This document shows positions 29,717 through 38,964 of a DNA stretch of 64,000 nt, one piece after another. The stretch is from contig JAPKAD010000004.1 of NCBI GenBank assembly GCA_028825445.1, positions 89,684 through 153,683 of the forward strand, read 5' to 3'. The stretch's first letter is position 1. Every line of letters begins with the position of its first letter. Origin of the DNA: Octadecabacter sp. GTDB taxonomy: Bacteria > Pseudomonadota > Alphaproteobacteria > Rhodobacterales > Rhodobacteraceae. The position numbers and the translations under genes were made by a program. The notes under the pieces are model-generated. The model searched no databases. It was not told where the DNA came from and saw only the letters and a program-made list of their open reading frames with translations.

Positions 29717-30546
29717 CTAATTTCACAATCCCTATCGCTGGTGTCATTGGAAATCCAATTTCGCAATCACGTTCTCCGCAGCTATTTCGTCATTGGTTAA
29801 AAACGTATAACAAAGTGGGCTTCTACATTCCCCTTCATGTGACTGAAGCCAACTTGGAAAATGTTATTAGAGTGCTACCGAAAATGGGTTTTATTGGATG
29901 TAATGTGACAGCTCCGCACAAAGTAGATGTACTTCAAATTGCTGATCTCGCTACAGATCGCGCAACATTAATCGGGGCAGCGAACACGCTAATATTTCGC
30001 AAAGATGGTAAAATTCACGCCGATAATACAGATGGATACGGTTTTATAGCGAACCTGAAGCAAGGCGCTCCTGAATGGGCGCCATCCATTGGTCCAGTTG
30101 CTGTTTTTGGCGCCGGTGGTGCAGCTCGCGCAGTCATTGCGTCCCTAATTGATATTGGCGTGCAAAAAATCTATTTAAGTAATCGAACACGACCTAAAGC
30201 AGAGGCTCTTAAATCGTCTTTTGGCACAAAAATAACGGTTGTTGATTGGGTGCAATCGGGCAATATGCTCGAAGATTCAGCGACAGTTGTAAACACTACA
30301 TCGCTTGGTATGGTCGGTAAGCCTGAATTTCGTGTACCTTTAGATGGCTTACAGCGAGGCACAGTGGTAACTGACCTTGTGTATAGCCCCCTAAAAACCC
30401 GCTTTTTAACAGAGGCAGAGGCTGCTGGATGTATCGTTGTAGATGGTTTGGGCATGCTTTTACACCAAGCAGTTCCAGGATTTGAACGTTGGTTTGGTAT
30501 TCGTCCCGATGTTGATGTAGATACTCGCACAGCTGTTCTTGTGTGA
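29713..30546 (+). CDS. aroE: Shikimate dehydrogenase
   Basis: NADPH-dependent reduction of 3-dehydroshikimate in aromatic amino-acid synthesis. The 277-residue protein has GNPISQSRSPQLF (substrate site), GCNVTAPHK with the catalytic Lys, ANTLIF, the nucleotide-binding loop VFGAGGAARAVI and DLVYSPLKTRFL. It is coupled to maf and coaE by short overlaps. Confidence 0.96.
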   Translation: MTNFTIPIAGVIGNPISQSRSPQLFRHWLKTYNKVGFYIPLHVTEANLENVIRVLPKMGFIGCNVTAPHKVDVLQIADLATDRATLIGAANTLIFRKDGKIHADNTDGYGFIANLKQGAPEWAPSIGPVAVFGAGGAARAVIASLIDIGVQKIYLSNRTRPKAEALKSSFGTKITVVDWVQSGNMLEDSATVVNTTSLGMVGKPEFRVPLDGLQRGTVVTDLVYSPLKTRFLTEAEAAGCIVVDGLGMLLHQAVPGFERWFGIRPDVDVDTRTAVLV

Positions 30547-31136
30547 CTTATATACTTGGGCTTACCGGATCCATCGGAATGGGTAAGTCTAAGACTGCCC
30601 AGATGTTTGCCGATCATGGTGTGCCAACGTGGGATGCTGATGCAGTTGTGCGAGAACTGTATGCCGCAGGCGGTGTAGGTGCGAAGCTAATCGCTCAACA
30701 CTACCCTGATGTGATTAAAGATGGGACGGTGTCACGGGATAAACTGCGTGAACTTATTAAAGTTAACACTAATATTCTTGATCACATACAATCATTAGTA
30801 CATCCTTTAGTTGCTGCTGATCGTGCAGCGTTTCTGACTCGCTCGACTGCCAAAGTGATCCTGTTAGATATCCCACTTTTGTTTGAAATGGGAACGGATG
30901 TGCTGTGTGATGCTATAGCAGTTGTGTCTGTTCCTGCGGACGTTCAAAAAAGCAGGGTTTTAGCGCGTAATGAAATGACTGAGGCTGATTTTAATCTTCT
31001 TCTCGCGCGACAACTACCTGACGAACAGAAACGGCGCAAAGCACGTTGGGTTATCTCTACGCTGACACTTGATGTTGCGCAGTCACAAGTGAAAGATATT
31101 CTTGCAGATATTGATAAGGAATTGGCCAATGCGTGA
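30543..31136 (+). CDS. coaE: Dephospho-CoA kinase
   Basis: The last step of coenzyme A synthesis. The 197-residue protein starts [15 protein letters not shown] (Walker A), with [11 protein letters not shown] and the LLDIPLLFE motif. The start codon is GTG at 30543, overlapping the aroE stop by four bases. It is followed by dnaQ with an eight-base overlap. Confidence 0.95.
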   Translation: MTYILGLTGSIGMGKSKTAQMFADHGVPTWDADAVVRELYAAGGVGAKLIAQHYPDVIKDGTVSRDKLRELIKVNTNILDHIQSLVHPLVAADRAAFLTRSTAKVILLDIPLLFEMGTDVLCDAIAVVSVPADVQKSRVLARNEMTEADFNLLLARQLPDEQKRRKARWVISTLTLDVAQSQVKDILADIDKELANA

Positions 31137-31857
31137 GATTGTACTTGATACTGAAACTACTGGCTTTGAACCGAGTGAGGGTGACCGCATTGTCGAAATC
31201 GGTGCGATTGAATTGCAAAATCATATGCCTACGGGTCGTACATACCACCAGTATATTAATCCAAAACGAACTATGCCAGCAGGGGCATTTGGTATTCACG
31301 GTATTGGACCAGACCTTCTTGATCCGCCGCAGAAACCTACTGTAGGTCAGGTTGTTTTACGCGACAAACCCATCTTTGCCGATATAGCTCAAGCTTTTGT
31401 TGACTTCATTGGTGATGCAAAATTGGTCATTCACAATGCTGCATTTGATATGAAGTTCCTGAACGCGGAGCTAAAATGGGTTAACCGCCCGTTGTTACCC
31501 ATGGATCAATCTCTCGACACGCTTGGGATTGCGCGCAAAAAATTCCCTGGTTCTCCAGCGTCATTAGATGCGTTGTGTCGCCGGTTTGGAATAAACAATT
31601 CAAATCGTACATTACACGGGGCTTTGCTAGATAGTGAAATTTTAGCTGAAGTGTATTTAGAACTCATTGGTGGCCGACAACCAAATCTGGTAATGGCTGG
31701 CCAGTCAAATCCAGAATCTAAAACCAAAACTGGTGTACAATGGCGTCCGCAACCGCGTGAAACACCGTTGGCGCCCAAAATAAAAGTGGCAGAGGGTAAT
31801 GCCCATGCCACTTTTATCAAATCACTTGGCGATAACGCTCTTTGGAATAAGCTCTAA
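31129..31857 (+). CDS. dnaQ: DNA polymerase III epsilon subunit (3'-5' exonuclease)
   Basis: The proofreading subunit of the replicative polymerase. The 242-residue protein has the three exonuclease motifs: [22 protein letters not shown] and [14 protein letters not shown]. The ATG at 31129 ([12 protein letters not shown]) overlaps the coaE stop; a longer upstream reading needs a TTG inside coaE. Its last 80 bases hold a 12-base inverted repeat that looks like the terminator of the opposing secB. Confidence 0.95.
   Translation: MREIVLDTETTGFEPSEGDRIVEIGAIELQNHMPTGRTYHQYINPKRTMPAGAFGIHGIGPDLLDPPQKPTVGQVVLRDKPIFADIAQAFVDFIGDAKLVIHNAAFDMKFLNAELKWVNRPLLPMDQSLDTLGIARKKFPGSPASLDALCRRFGINNSNRTLHGALLDSEILAEVYLELIGGRQPNLVMAGQSNPESKTKTGVQWRPQPRETPLAPKIKVAEGNAHATFIKSLGDNALWNKL
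31780..31817 (-). terminator. Hairpin inside dnaQ, probable secB terminator
   Basis: Perfect 12-base inverted repeat ATAAAAGTGGCA (31780-31791) / TGCCACTTTTAT (31806-31817); the loop adds a GGG/CCC pair. On the minus strand it is followed by TTTT, 48 bases past the secB stop. The mirror-image tail on the plus strand also ends in TTTTAT, so it might affect dnaQ transcripts too. Confidence 0.7.
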
Positions 31858-31864
31858 GTAAGTT

Positions 31865-32380
31865 TTAAGCTTCAGCTTCAGTTTTTTTCTGCTGTTCCGC
31901 ACGTAGCGCAACCTGCTGGCGATAAATTGCCACAAAATCGATCTGTTCAAGGTTCAGTGGTGGAAAGCCACCGTCGCGTGTGATGTCGCTAACAATGCGG
32001 CGCACAAACGGGAACGTCATGCGTGGGCATTCGATCATCAGATAAGGATGCATCTGTGCTTCTGGCACGCCCTCAATCTCGAATACGCCAGAATATTCTA
32101 GCTCAAGCAAAAATAACATCTTTTCTGTACCAGCGTTCTGTGACGAAACTTTTAGCTTGGTGATAACTTCAAATTGATTCTCAGCGCCGCGCTTGCGCGC
32201 ATCAAGATTCACTTCAACTTTTATCTCTGGTTTTACTTCGCCATCAACACCTTTTTGCGACATGACGTTTTCAAATGAAAGATCACGAACAAACTGAGCG
32301 AGAATGCGCTGTTTGATCTGTGCTGCTGCTGGTGCTGCGTCTGCTGCACCATTTGGTTGTGACTTATCTTCTTCGGCCAT
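31865..32380 (-). CDS. secB: Protein-export chaperone SecB
   Basis: A tetrameric cytosolic chaperone that hands pre-proteins to SecA. The 171-residue protein has the conserved FVRDLSFENVM motif, LLELEYSGVFEIEGV and CPRMTFPFVRRIVSDITRDGGFPPL near the end. The acidic, Ala/Gln-rich N-terminus is variable in the family. It is convergent with dnaQ, seven bases apart. Confidence 0.96.
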   Translation of the reverse strand: MAEEDKSQPNGAADAAPAAAQIKQRILAQFVRDLSFENVMSQKGVDGEVKPEIKVEVNLDARKRGAENQFEVITKLKVSSQNAGTEKMLFLLELEYSGVFEIEGVPEAQMHPYLMIECPRMTFPFVRRIVSDITRDGGFPPLNLEQIDFVAIYRQQVALRAEQQKKTEAEA

Positions 32381-32436
32381 GTAGCCCTCCGATGTTTAAT
32401 AAATTTAAAGCTGTGTATCAGGCACTAAGATGGGCC

Positions 32437-32934
32437 TCAATGTTTAGTCCATCCAGATGGGCCGTCTTGTGATGGATTTTCTGGATCTACCTCTATAAAT
32501 TCGCCATCAATGACACTGTCTCCTGCTTCACCATTTGGATTGGACGAATGCGATTGCTGGCTATTTGGTCCCATTTTAAAATTCTGGATATTAATTCGAT
32601 CGCGTAGATTGCGATAAACAGCAGACCTTACGGCGGGAATTAGCAAGGAAAATCCAATAAAATCAGTAAAAAATCCAGGTGTGAGTAGTAAAGCACCCGA
32701 AAAAAGGATCATTGCACCATGTGCTAGAGGTTCAGTTGGATCTTGCAAGTTTGAGAACGAAGTTCGCAGATTAAGCATTGCTCGTGCGCCCTGACTGCGC
32801 ACCATCCATGCCCCTAAAACCGCCGTTCCAACCACAATAAAAAGTGTCCAACCAAGCCCAATTGCACCACCCACTTGGATAAACAGTGTGATTTCAAATA
32901 GTGGGATGCCGATAAAAAGTATGAGTAACAGCAT
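32437..32934 (-). CDS. fxsA: FxsA family membrane protein
   Basis: A 165-residue inner-membrane protein with the FxsA domain in its first 120 residues: helix LLLILFIGIPLFEITLFI, a second helix, then LLLTPGFFTDFIGFSLLIP. The tail is polar and cytosolic. In E. coli FxsA affects phage F exclusion; its normal role is unknown. It is divergent from the Tim44-domain gene. Confidence 0.88.
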   Translation of the reverse strand: MLLLILFIGIPLFEITLFIQVGGAIGLGWTLFIVVGTAVLGAWMVRSQGARAMLNLRTSFSNLQDPTEPLAHGAMILFSGALLLTPGFFTDFIGFSLLIPAVRSAVYRNLRDRINIQNFKMGPNSQQSHSSNPNGEAGDSVIDGEFIEVDPENPSQDGPSGWTKH

Positions 32935-33056
32935 GAGGTCTCCAGATAAGCAATGAATCGTTGGGGCTGAGGTGGACTTGGCACTATGTCAGCCTTACAT
33001 AAGAGCGATAGTTAAATGTTACCACTTACCTTGAAATTATCTCGAAAGAAACGCAC

Positions 33057-33716
33057 ATGAATTCTCCCGTACTTCAGCTTCTGGTTCTTGCCGGAATTGC
33101 GATCTTCCTGATCCTGCGCTTGCGCAATGTTTTAGGCACACGAGAAGGATTTGAAAAACCAAAGGCGCCATCTGCCATATCTTCGCGGCGGAATGCTCCC
33201 GACCTCGAAGTGATCGAAGGTGGCCCCGATCCTGATGTGACCGATTATGTCGATGCTGATACCGATGTAGCTAAGGCGTTAACTTCAATGAAGTCAGCAG
33301 ACCGGTCATTCAATGTCCGCGAATTTCTGCGTGGCGCACGTGGTGCCTATGAAATGATATTAACAGCTTTTGAAAAAGGTGACTTGGATAAAATTAAACC
33401 CTTTTTATCGAACGACGTTTACGATGCATTTGCAGGCGTAGTTGAAGCACGAAATAAAGAGGGTTTAAGTGTTAATTTCAAGTTTATTGGTATTTCTGAA
33501 ACCAAATTATTAGAAGCTAATTTTGATGAAAATACGAAAAATGCTGAGATTTCAATAAAGTTTTTAAGCGAAAGCACATCTGCTGTTTATGATAGCAATG
33601 GTGAGCTTAAAGAAGGTTCCCCCACTGATATCAAAAAGCAACGTGATGTTTGGACATTTGGTCAGACTATGGGCACTGGCGATCCAAATTGGTTTCTTGT
33701 CGCCACCGGTGAATGA
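33057..33716 (+). CDS. Tim44/TimA domain inner-membrane protein
   Basis: The 219-residue protein has an N-terminal membrane anchor (VLQLLVLAGIAIFLILRLRNVL), a charged linker and a C-terminal Tim44-like domain (FLRGARGAYEMILTAFEKGDLDKIKPFLSNDVYDAF). It is the bacterial relative of the mitochondrial import subunit Tim44 (TimA in Caulobacter), of uncertain bacterial role. The stop overlaps the mltA start (ATGA), and the secB-fxsA-timA-mltA neighbourhood is typical of Rhodobacterales. Confidence 0.88.
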   Translation: MNSPVLQLLVLAGIAIFLILRLRNVLGTREGFEKPKAPSAISSRRNAPDLEVIEGGPDPDVTDYVDADTDVAKALTSMKSADRSFNVREFLRGARGAYEMILTAFEKGDLDKIKPFLSNDVYDAFAGVVEARNKEGLSVNFKFIGISETKLLEANFDENTKNAEISIKFLSESTSAVYDSNGELKEGSPTDIKKQRDVWTFGQTMGTGDPNWFLVATGE

Positions 33717-34762
33717 AAGTTATTCACATAAATTTGAGAGCGGCAGCCTTAGGGCTGTCGATGATCGTGGCATCATTTTTCTGGACTGAAGCAGCATTGG
33801 CCAACCCGAAATATCAATTTTTGCAATTTGACGACCTGAATGGCTGGGCCGAGGACGATCATCAAGCTGCGCTTGACGTATTTTTGTCCACCTGTAGCGG
33901 TATGGGTGATTCTGCTTGGGATGGGATTTGCGATAAGGCGCACCAAAATGTTATAGCGCGCGACTTTTTCGAAAGTTTCTTTGTGCCCGTTCTTATTGAC
34001 GATGGTAAAGACGCACTATTTACAGGTTATTATGAACCCGAATTGAGCGGATCTATGACGCGTGGTGGTTCTTATCTGTATCCACTTTATAGGTTACCCT
34101 TAAATCCGGGCGAGTTTTCACGTCGTGAGATTGAGGAAACGAATGTCTATCAAGGTCTAGAACTTGAAATTGCTTGGATCGACAGTTTAACAGATGTTTT
34201 TTTCTTGCAGGTTCAAGGGTCAGGCCGTGTTTTGCTAGATACGGGTGGTTCTATTCGTGTTGGCTACGGTGGAACGAACGGTCGTGACTATTCTTCAATT
34301 GGGATGGAACTGGTTCGCCAGGGTATCTATGAGACCAATCAGATATCTGCTGAAAAAATCCGCAATTGGGTTTGCAATAACGCTGAACAAGGTCGTCAGC
34401 TTTTGTGGACAAATGAGAGGTTTGTCTTTTTTCGTGAAGTGAACGAAGTTCCTGCTGATATGGGTCCGCTTGGGACAATGAATAAATCTGTTACCAAAAT
34501 GCGAACAATTGCAGTCGATCCGGCCCATATTCCATTGGGTGCGCCAGTTTGGGTTGAAAAAAACGGAATAGAGCCTTTGAATCGTTTGATGGTTGCGCAA
34601 GACACAGGTTCTGCAATCAAGGGCTCACAACGTGCTGATATTTTTTTTGGAACTGGTGAAATTGCAGGGCGTGAAGCGGGCTGTATTAAGGACAGTGGGA
34701 GGCTAGTTGTCTTAATGCCGACCCAAAGCGCTTTTGCATTACTATCGGATGTGATCGAATGA
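33713..34762 (+). CDS. mltA: Membrane-bound lytic murein transglycosylase A
   Basis: Cleaves peptidoglycan glycan strands to 1,6-anhydro-muropeptides. The 349-residue protein has an N-terminal signal peptide (ending TEAALA), the MltA core (FTGYYEPELSGS, FFLQVQGSGRVLL) and the C-terminal 3D domain (VAQDTGSAIKGSQRADIFFGTG) with catalytic Asp residues. No lipobox Cys is evident, so attachment to the outer membrane is not shown. It is coupled to smr. Confidence 0.94.
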   Translation: MKVIHINLRAAALGLSMIVASFFWTEAALANPKYQFLQFDDLNGWAEDDHQAALDVFLSTCSGMGDSAWDGICDKAHQNVIARDFFESFFVPVLIDDGKDALFTGYYEPELSGSMTRGGSYLYPLYRLPLNPGEFSRREIEETNVYQGLELEIAWIDSLTDVFFLQVQGSGRVLLDTGGSIRVGYGGTNGRDYSSIGMELVRQGIYETNQISAEKIRNWVCNNAEQGRQLLWTNERFVFFREVNEVPADMGPLGTMNKSVTKMRTIAVDPAHIPLGAPVWVEKNGIEPLNRLMVAQDTGSAIKGSQRADIFFGTGEIAGREAGCIKDSGRLVVLMPTQSAFALLSDVIE

Positions 34763-35349
34763 AAAAACCTCGTCATGTGTCAGCTGAAGAGCGAGCATTG
34801 TGGGAAGAGGTGGCTAAACGAGCGGAACCGCTTCAAAAGTCTATAACCAAACTAATTCGTGCTGCACCACAAAAGCCTGACCCGCAACCGAGTCAGATTA
34901 AACCCCATATCATTCCAAACTTTAGAGTTGGATCTGTTGTAGACCACTACGCTGATCACGATTTATTGCCGTCTCTTAGTCAACAAATTCGGGCAGCACC
35001 CGTTCAGATGGATCAAAAAGCGTTTGGTCGACTTCGTCGAGGCAAATTAAAACCAGAAGCACGAATTGATCTTCATGGAATGACTCTTGCACAGGCACAT
35101 CCAGTATTAACAGGATTCATCCTTCGATCTGCGGGTGCAGGGTACCGATTAGTGTTGGTTATCACTGGTAAGGGAAAGCAACGCGATGATGGTGGACCCA
35201 TCCCAATGCGGTTTGGTGTTCTGCGCCATCAGGTTCCACAATGGTTGGTGATGGCCCCTCTGGGCGGGTTAGTTATGCAAATTACGGAAAGCCATGTTCG
35301 CCATGGAGGACAGGGCGCTTATTATGTCTATTTACGTCGTACCCGCTGA
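34759..35349 (+). CDS. Smr/MutS2-type domain protein
   Basis: The 196-residue protein has a basic N-terminus and a C-terminal Smr domain: RIDLHGMTLAQAHPVLTGFI (the HGM/LDLHG motif) and LVLVITGKGKQ. Smr domains act as nicking nucleases on DNA or RNA, but the physiological role of the stand-alone protein is unclear. It overlaps the mltA stop (ATGA) and, at its end, the convergent MFS gene by 18 bases. Confidence 0.88.
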   Translation: MKKPRHVSAEERALWEEVAKRAEPLQKSITKLIRAAPQKPDPQPSQIKPHIIPNFRVGSVVDHYADHDLLPSLSQQIRAAPVQMDQKAFGRLRRGKLKPEARIDLHGMTLAQAHPVLTGFILRSAGAGYRLVLVITGKGKQRDDGGPIPMRFGVLRHQVPQWLVMAPLGGLVMQITESHVRHGGQGAYYVYLRRTR

Positions 35350-36576
35350 TCGTTTCATTACTGAGACTGGATATAGCAATAAAAGAGCGGCAATAAAGAA
35401 TGTTATTGCATAACCCAACATCTGTCTTTCAAAGCTAATGCCTTGGTCTATGAGCAAGCCACTGAGGCCTGGCCCAAGTGCTGACCCAAGTACCATTAAA
35501 GCTGTCGTAGCTGCTTTGATAGATCCAAGGTGTAAAGTGCCAAAAAACTCTGCCCAGCATGCATTCAGTAACGTAGCTTGACCGCCTCCTGCTGCACCCA
35601 TGAGGATAACTGCTAGGGCTGTCCATCCAAGACTAGGCGCGTACCAATGAAGAATAAATGCAAAGATGTAGGGGATCAAATAGAATGGTAGAAGCTTAAC
35701 TGCTCCAAGTCGGTCAACAGCCCAGCCATAAAAGATTGTGGAAAATAAAAGTGTGATCGTGCCCAGTGGGAAGACTGCTACAAGAGCCAGATGTGAATAG
35801 CTCTTGATTTCAGCGAAATGCACTTGGTGAAACCAGAACGCAGTGCCGAAGCCTGAAAATGACATAACTGCTGGCGCCATTGCCCAAAATACTGGATGGC
35901 GCAGCACTTCTGCGCGAGTCCAGTGCTTCTCGTAAAGACCGGTTGATTGGCTGCCTTGTGCGACTGACATTGGGGTGCGCTCAAGGCGTAGCAGCCGCAA
36001 AAGGACAGGTACCATAGCCAGACAAAACATAGCACAGCCGATCCAGATATAATGCCAATCGATGTAAGATTTTAGCCATACCATAATCAAGGGTAACGCT
36101 GCCTCAGCCATCATATATCCCATGGCAGCAATGGCAAGAGCTCGGCCCCGGGTGGCAATGAACCAACGGGCCATCGCTACAGTAGCCACATGCGTTGTCA
36201 TTCCTTGGCCAAAGAAGCGAAGTGCAAATATGACAATAGGTAGGAGAACGGCGATCGGGTTGGAAGCCATAAGGATACAAGATAAACTAAGAAGCAGAAT
36301 AGTAGTAATACCAAGCTGTCGGACACGAAACTGATCTGCGAGACTGCCTGCAAATACCATTACCACCGCTGATGCGCCTGTGCCGACCATATAGATCAGG
36401 CCCCAATCACCATTGCTAAGTTCGTATTCAGCACGGATCTCACCACCAAATATTGATATAAAAAACGTTTGTCCAAAGCTCGAGAGAAACGACAGTAACG
36501 CGCCCGTCGCAAGGAAAGGCGCGTTTTCGCGAATGAAGGAAATGTATCCGATGTCGTGAATAATTTTTGAGGCCAT
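35332..36576 (-). CDS. MFS transporter
   Basis: A 414-residue inner-membrane protein with about 12 hydrophobic segments. It has the MFS loop GSLADQFRVRQLG between helices 2 and 3 and a similar YGWAVDRLGAVKLLP in the second half. It resembles the nitrate/oxalate-like MFS group common in Rhodobacterales; the substrate is unknown. It is downstream of hslU on the same strand, 37 bases away, without a clear terminator between. Confidence 0.87.
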   Translation of the reverse strand: MASKIIHDIGYISFIRENAPFLATGALLSFLSSFGQTFFISIFGGEIRAEYELSNGDWGLIYMVGTGASAVVMVFAGSLADQFRVRQLGITTILLLSLSCILMASNPIAVLLPIVIFALRFFGQGMTTHVATVAMARWFIATRGRALAIAAMGYMMAEAALPLIMVWLKSYIDWHYIWIGCAMFCLAMVPVLLRLLRLERTPMSVAQGSQSTGLYEKHWTRAEVLRHPVFWAMAPAVMSFSGFGTAFWFHQVHFAEIKSYSHLALVAVFPLGTITLLFSTIFYGWAVDRLGAVKLLPFYLIPYIFAFILHWYAPSLGWTALAVILMGAAGGGQATLLNACWAEFFGTLHLGSIKAATTALMVLGSALGPGLSGLLIDQGISFERQMLGYAITFFIAALLLLYPVSVMKRSAGTT

Positions 36577-36613
36577 TAGGTCTTATTGGCTGAATTACAG
36601 CAACTGGAAAGCG

Positions 36614-37918
36614 CTAAAGTACGTAGCGACTTATGTCGGTAGATCGTGAAAGTGCGCCAAGGTGTTCTTCGACAAAGTTAGCGTTGACTTCGATCAAATC
36701 ACCACCACGCTCTGGCGCATTAAATGACAGATCCTCAAATACCCGTTCCATCACCGTGTAGAGCCGACGGGCGCCAATGTTTTCAACAGCCTCATTAACC
36801 TCTGCTGCGATGTGCGCTAGAGCTATAATCCCATCTTTTGTAAACGAAACAATAACGTCTTCAGTTCCCAGCAAGGCGGTATACTGACGGGTTAAAGCGT
36901 TGTCCGTTTCGGTTAAAATTCGTACAAAATCATCTTCAGTAAGTGCGCGCAGTTCAACGCGAATTGGTAGTCGGCCTTGTAACTCGGGTAATAGATCGGA
37001 TGGTTTGGCGATGTGAAAAGCTCCTGATGCGATGAACAGGATATGATCAGTTTTGACGGACCCGTGTTTGGTACTGACGGTTGTTCCCTCTATCAATGGT
37101 AGCAAGTCCCGCTGGACGCCTTCGCGAGATACATCAGCACCGCGTGCATCAGCATTGCGACAAACCTTGTCAATTTCATCCAGAAAAACAATACCGTTTT
37201 GCTCGACTGCCTCGAGTGCGATTTTTGTGACAGTTTCATCGTCTAGCAGTTTGTCTGCTTCGTCTGCGATTAACAATGCGTAGCTCTCTGAAACAGTTAC
37301 ACGTTTCTTAGTAGTGCGTGCGCTGAATGCTTTACCAAACATCGCGCCCAAGTCCATGCCACCCATAGCTGGGGGCTGGCCAGGTATTTCCATATTACCT
37401 AAAGGGTTAGAATTATCGGCTAGCTCAAGCTCGATGATGGTATTGTCGAGTTCGCCTGTTTTTAATTTTTTGCGGAACATATCGCGAGTACCTTCACGAG
37501 CGTCTGTGCCTGCAATAGCATCAATAACACGGGCTTCAGCGGCTTCCTGCGCTTTTTGTTTTACGTCATCACGCATGTAATCGCGAGTTTCGACAATGGC
37601 AGTTTCGACAAGATCGCGGATGATTGATTCAACATCACGGCCGACATAACCGACCTCAGTAAATTTAGTAGCTTCGATTTTGATGAAGGGCGCACGGGCA
37701 AGTTTTGCCAATCGACGCGATATTTCAGTTTTACCAACGCCAGTTGGTCCAATCATCAAGATATTCTTTGGATAAACTTCGTCACGGAGATCGTCGTCCA
37801 ATCGTTTGCGCCGCCAACGGTTGCGCAGCGCCACAGCGACAGCTCGTTTTGCGTCGGCTTGACCGATAATAAACCTGTCAAGTTCGGATACTATTTCGCG
37901 AGGGGTCAAGTCAGTCAT
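36614..37918 (-). CDS. hslU: ATP-dependent protease ATPase subunit HslU
   Basis: AAA+ unfoldase that feeds substrates to HslV. The 434-residue protein has [20 protein letters not shown], Walker [11 protein letters not shown] (about residues 56-65), the long I-domain, Walker [10 protein letters not shown] and the C-terminal [17 protein letters not shown] tail, which docks on HslV. An upstream extension lies within hslV; the ATG at 37918 overlaps the hslV stop by eight bases. Confidence 0.97.
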   Translation of the reverse strand: MTDLTPREIVSELDRFIIGQADAKRAVAVALRNRWRRKRLDDDLRDEVYPKNILMIGPTGVGKTEISRRLAKLARAPFIKIEATKFTEVGYVGRDVESIIRDLVETAIVETRDYMRDDVKQKAQEAAEARVIDAIAGTDAREGTRDMFRKKLKTGELDNTIIELELADNSNPLGNMEIPGQPPAMGGMDLGAMFGKAFSARTTKKRVTVSESYALLIADEADKLLDDETVTKIALEAVEQNGIVFLDEIDKVCRNADARGADVSREGVQRDLLPLIEGTTVSTKHGSVKTDHILFIASGAFHIAKPSDLLPELQGRLPIRVELRALTEDDFVRILTETDNALTRQYTALLGTEDVIVSFTKDGIIALAHIAAEVNEAVENIGARRLYTVMERVFEDLSFNAPERGGDLIEVNANFVEEHLGALSRSTDISRYVL

Positions 37919-38468
37919 GTTTGATGGTCTCCACGGTAAGATTACCGTTAGTATAAACGCAAATATCAGAAGCAATGGCCATGGCACGACGGGCAATTTC
38001 TTCGGCGCTGAAATCCAAATCCATTAGAGCACGGCCAGCAGCGAGGGCGAAGTTGCCGCCTGATCCGATGGCGGTTACGTCATGTTCAGGTTCCAGAACG
38101 TCCCCGGCACCCGTTATAACGAATAAGTCTTTACCGTCGCTTACGATCAGCATGGCTTCGAGTTTCTGCAGGTATTTGTCAGTCCGCCAATCTTTGGCGA
38201 GTTCAACTGATGCACGTGCGAGTTGCCCTGGTGTTGCTTCAAGCTTTTTCTCAAGACGTTCGAGTAGGGTGAATGCATCTGCCGTTGACCCAGCGAAGCC
38301 ACAGATTACATCGCTGTCACCTGCTGTCAGGCGCCTTACTTTGCGAGCAGTGCCTTTCATCACGGTTTGGCCAACAGACACTTGTCCATCACCTGCAATG
38401 ACCACTTCCCCACCCTTGCGGATTCCAATTATTGTCGTGCCGTGCCAACCTGGGAATGTGTCGCTCAT
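37911..38468 (-). CDS. hslV: ATP-dependent protease proteolytic subunit HslV
   Basis: A threonine protease, proteasome beta-like. The 185-residue protein has the nucleophile Thr just after [10 protein letters not shown] ([10 protein letters not shown]), [10 protein letters not shown] and [13 protein letters not shown]. Two ATGs are adjacent (38471 and 38468), both served by AGGAG; the second gives better spacing. It heads the hslV-hslU pair. Confidence 0.96.
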   Translation of the reverse strand: MSDTFPGWHGTTIIGIRKGGEVVIAGDGQVSVGQTVMKGTARKVRRLTAGDSDVICGFAGSTADAFTLLERLEKKLEATPGQLARASVELAKDWRTDKYLQKLEAMLIVSDGKDLFVITGAGDVLEPEHDVTAIGSGGNFALAAGRALMDLDFSAEEIARRAMAIASDICVYTNGNLTVETIKHD

Positions 38469-38534
38469 CATGATGTCTCCTACCGTTAATTTTAATTTAT
38501 ATGGCGGTGCGAGGTGTGCGACACAAGGTTGGAA

Positions 38535-38569
38535 CATAAAAGGGCGCTTTGATGAGACGTCCTTTTATG
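38535..38569 (-). terminator. Terminator-like hairpin downstream of trxA
   Basis: CATAAAAGG (38535-38543) pairs perfectly with CCTTTTATG (38561-38569), with three more inner pairs including one G-U. It lies 14 bases after the trxA stop and upstream of hslV, so it would separate the two units. Confidence 0.6.
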
Positions 38570-38582
38570 ACACAGAACTAGT

Positions 38583-38903
38583 TTAGATGCCTTCTTCAAT
38601 CCAGCTTTGTAAGGCGGCTTTTGGTGCTACGCCAGTTTTGTTTGAGACCACTTCACCATCTTTAAAAAGGAATAGCGCCGGAATGCCACGCACACCCATT
38701 TTAGCGGGGGAATCTGGGTTTTCATCTACGTTCACTTTGACAATTTTGACCTTGCCATCCATCTCAGCTGACAATTCTTCGAGCGCTGGGCCAATCTGCT
38801 TACAAGGACCGCACCATTCTGCCCAAAAATCCACTACAACGGGGATGGTGGACTGACGAACTTCAGCATCAAAAGTGGCGTCGGTTACTGCTACGGTGGC
38901 CAT
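38583..38903 (-). CDS. trxA: Thioredoxin
   Basis: A small cytosolic dithiol reductase. The 106-residue protein has the WCGPCK active site (Cys31, Cys34), the cis-Pro segment [10 protein letters not shown], and normal thioredoxin length. It lies 61 bases downstream of addA on the same strand and is the end of the tsaE-to-trxA run. Confidence 0.97.
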   Translation of the reverse strand: MATVAVTDATFDAEVRQSTIPVVVDFWAEWCGPCKQIGPALEELSAEMDGKVKIVKVNVDENPDSPAKMGVRGIPALFLFKDGEVVSNKTGVAPKAALQSWIEEGI

Positions 38904-38964
38904 GGGCTCTACTCCTCAAGGGTATTTGTTTAGAACCGAAACGTATGGTTGGACCAAGGGGGCG

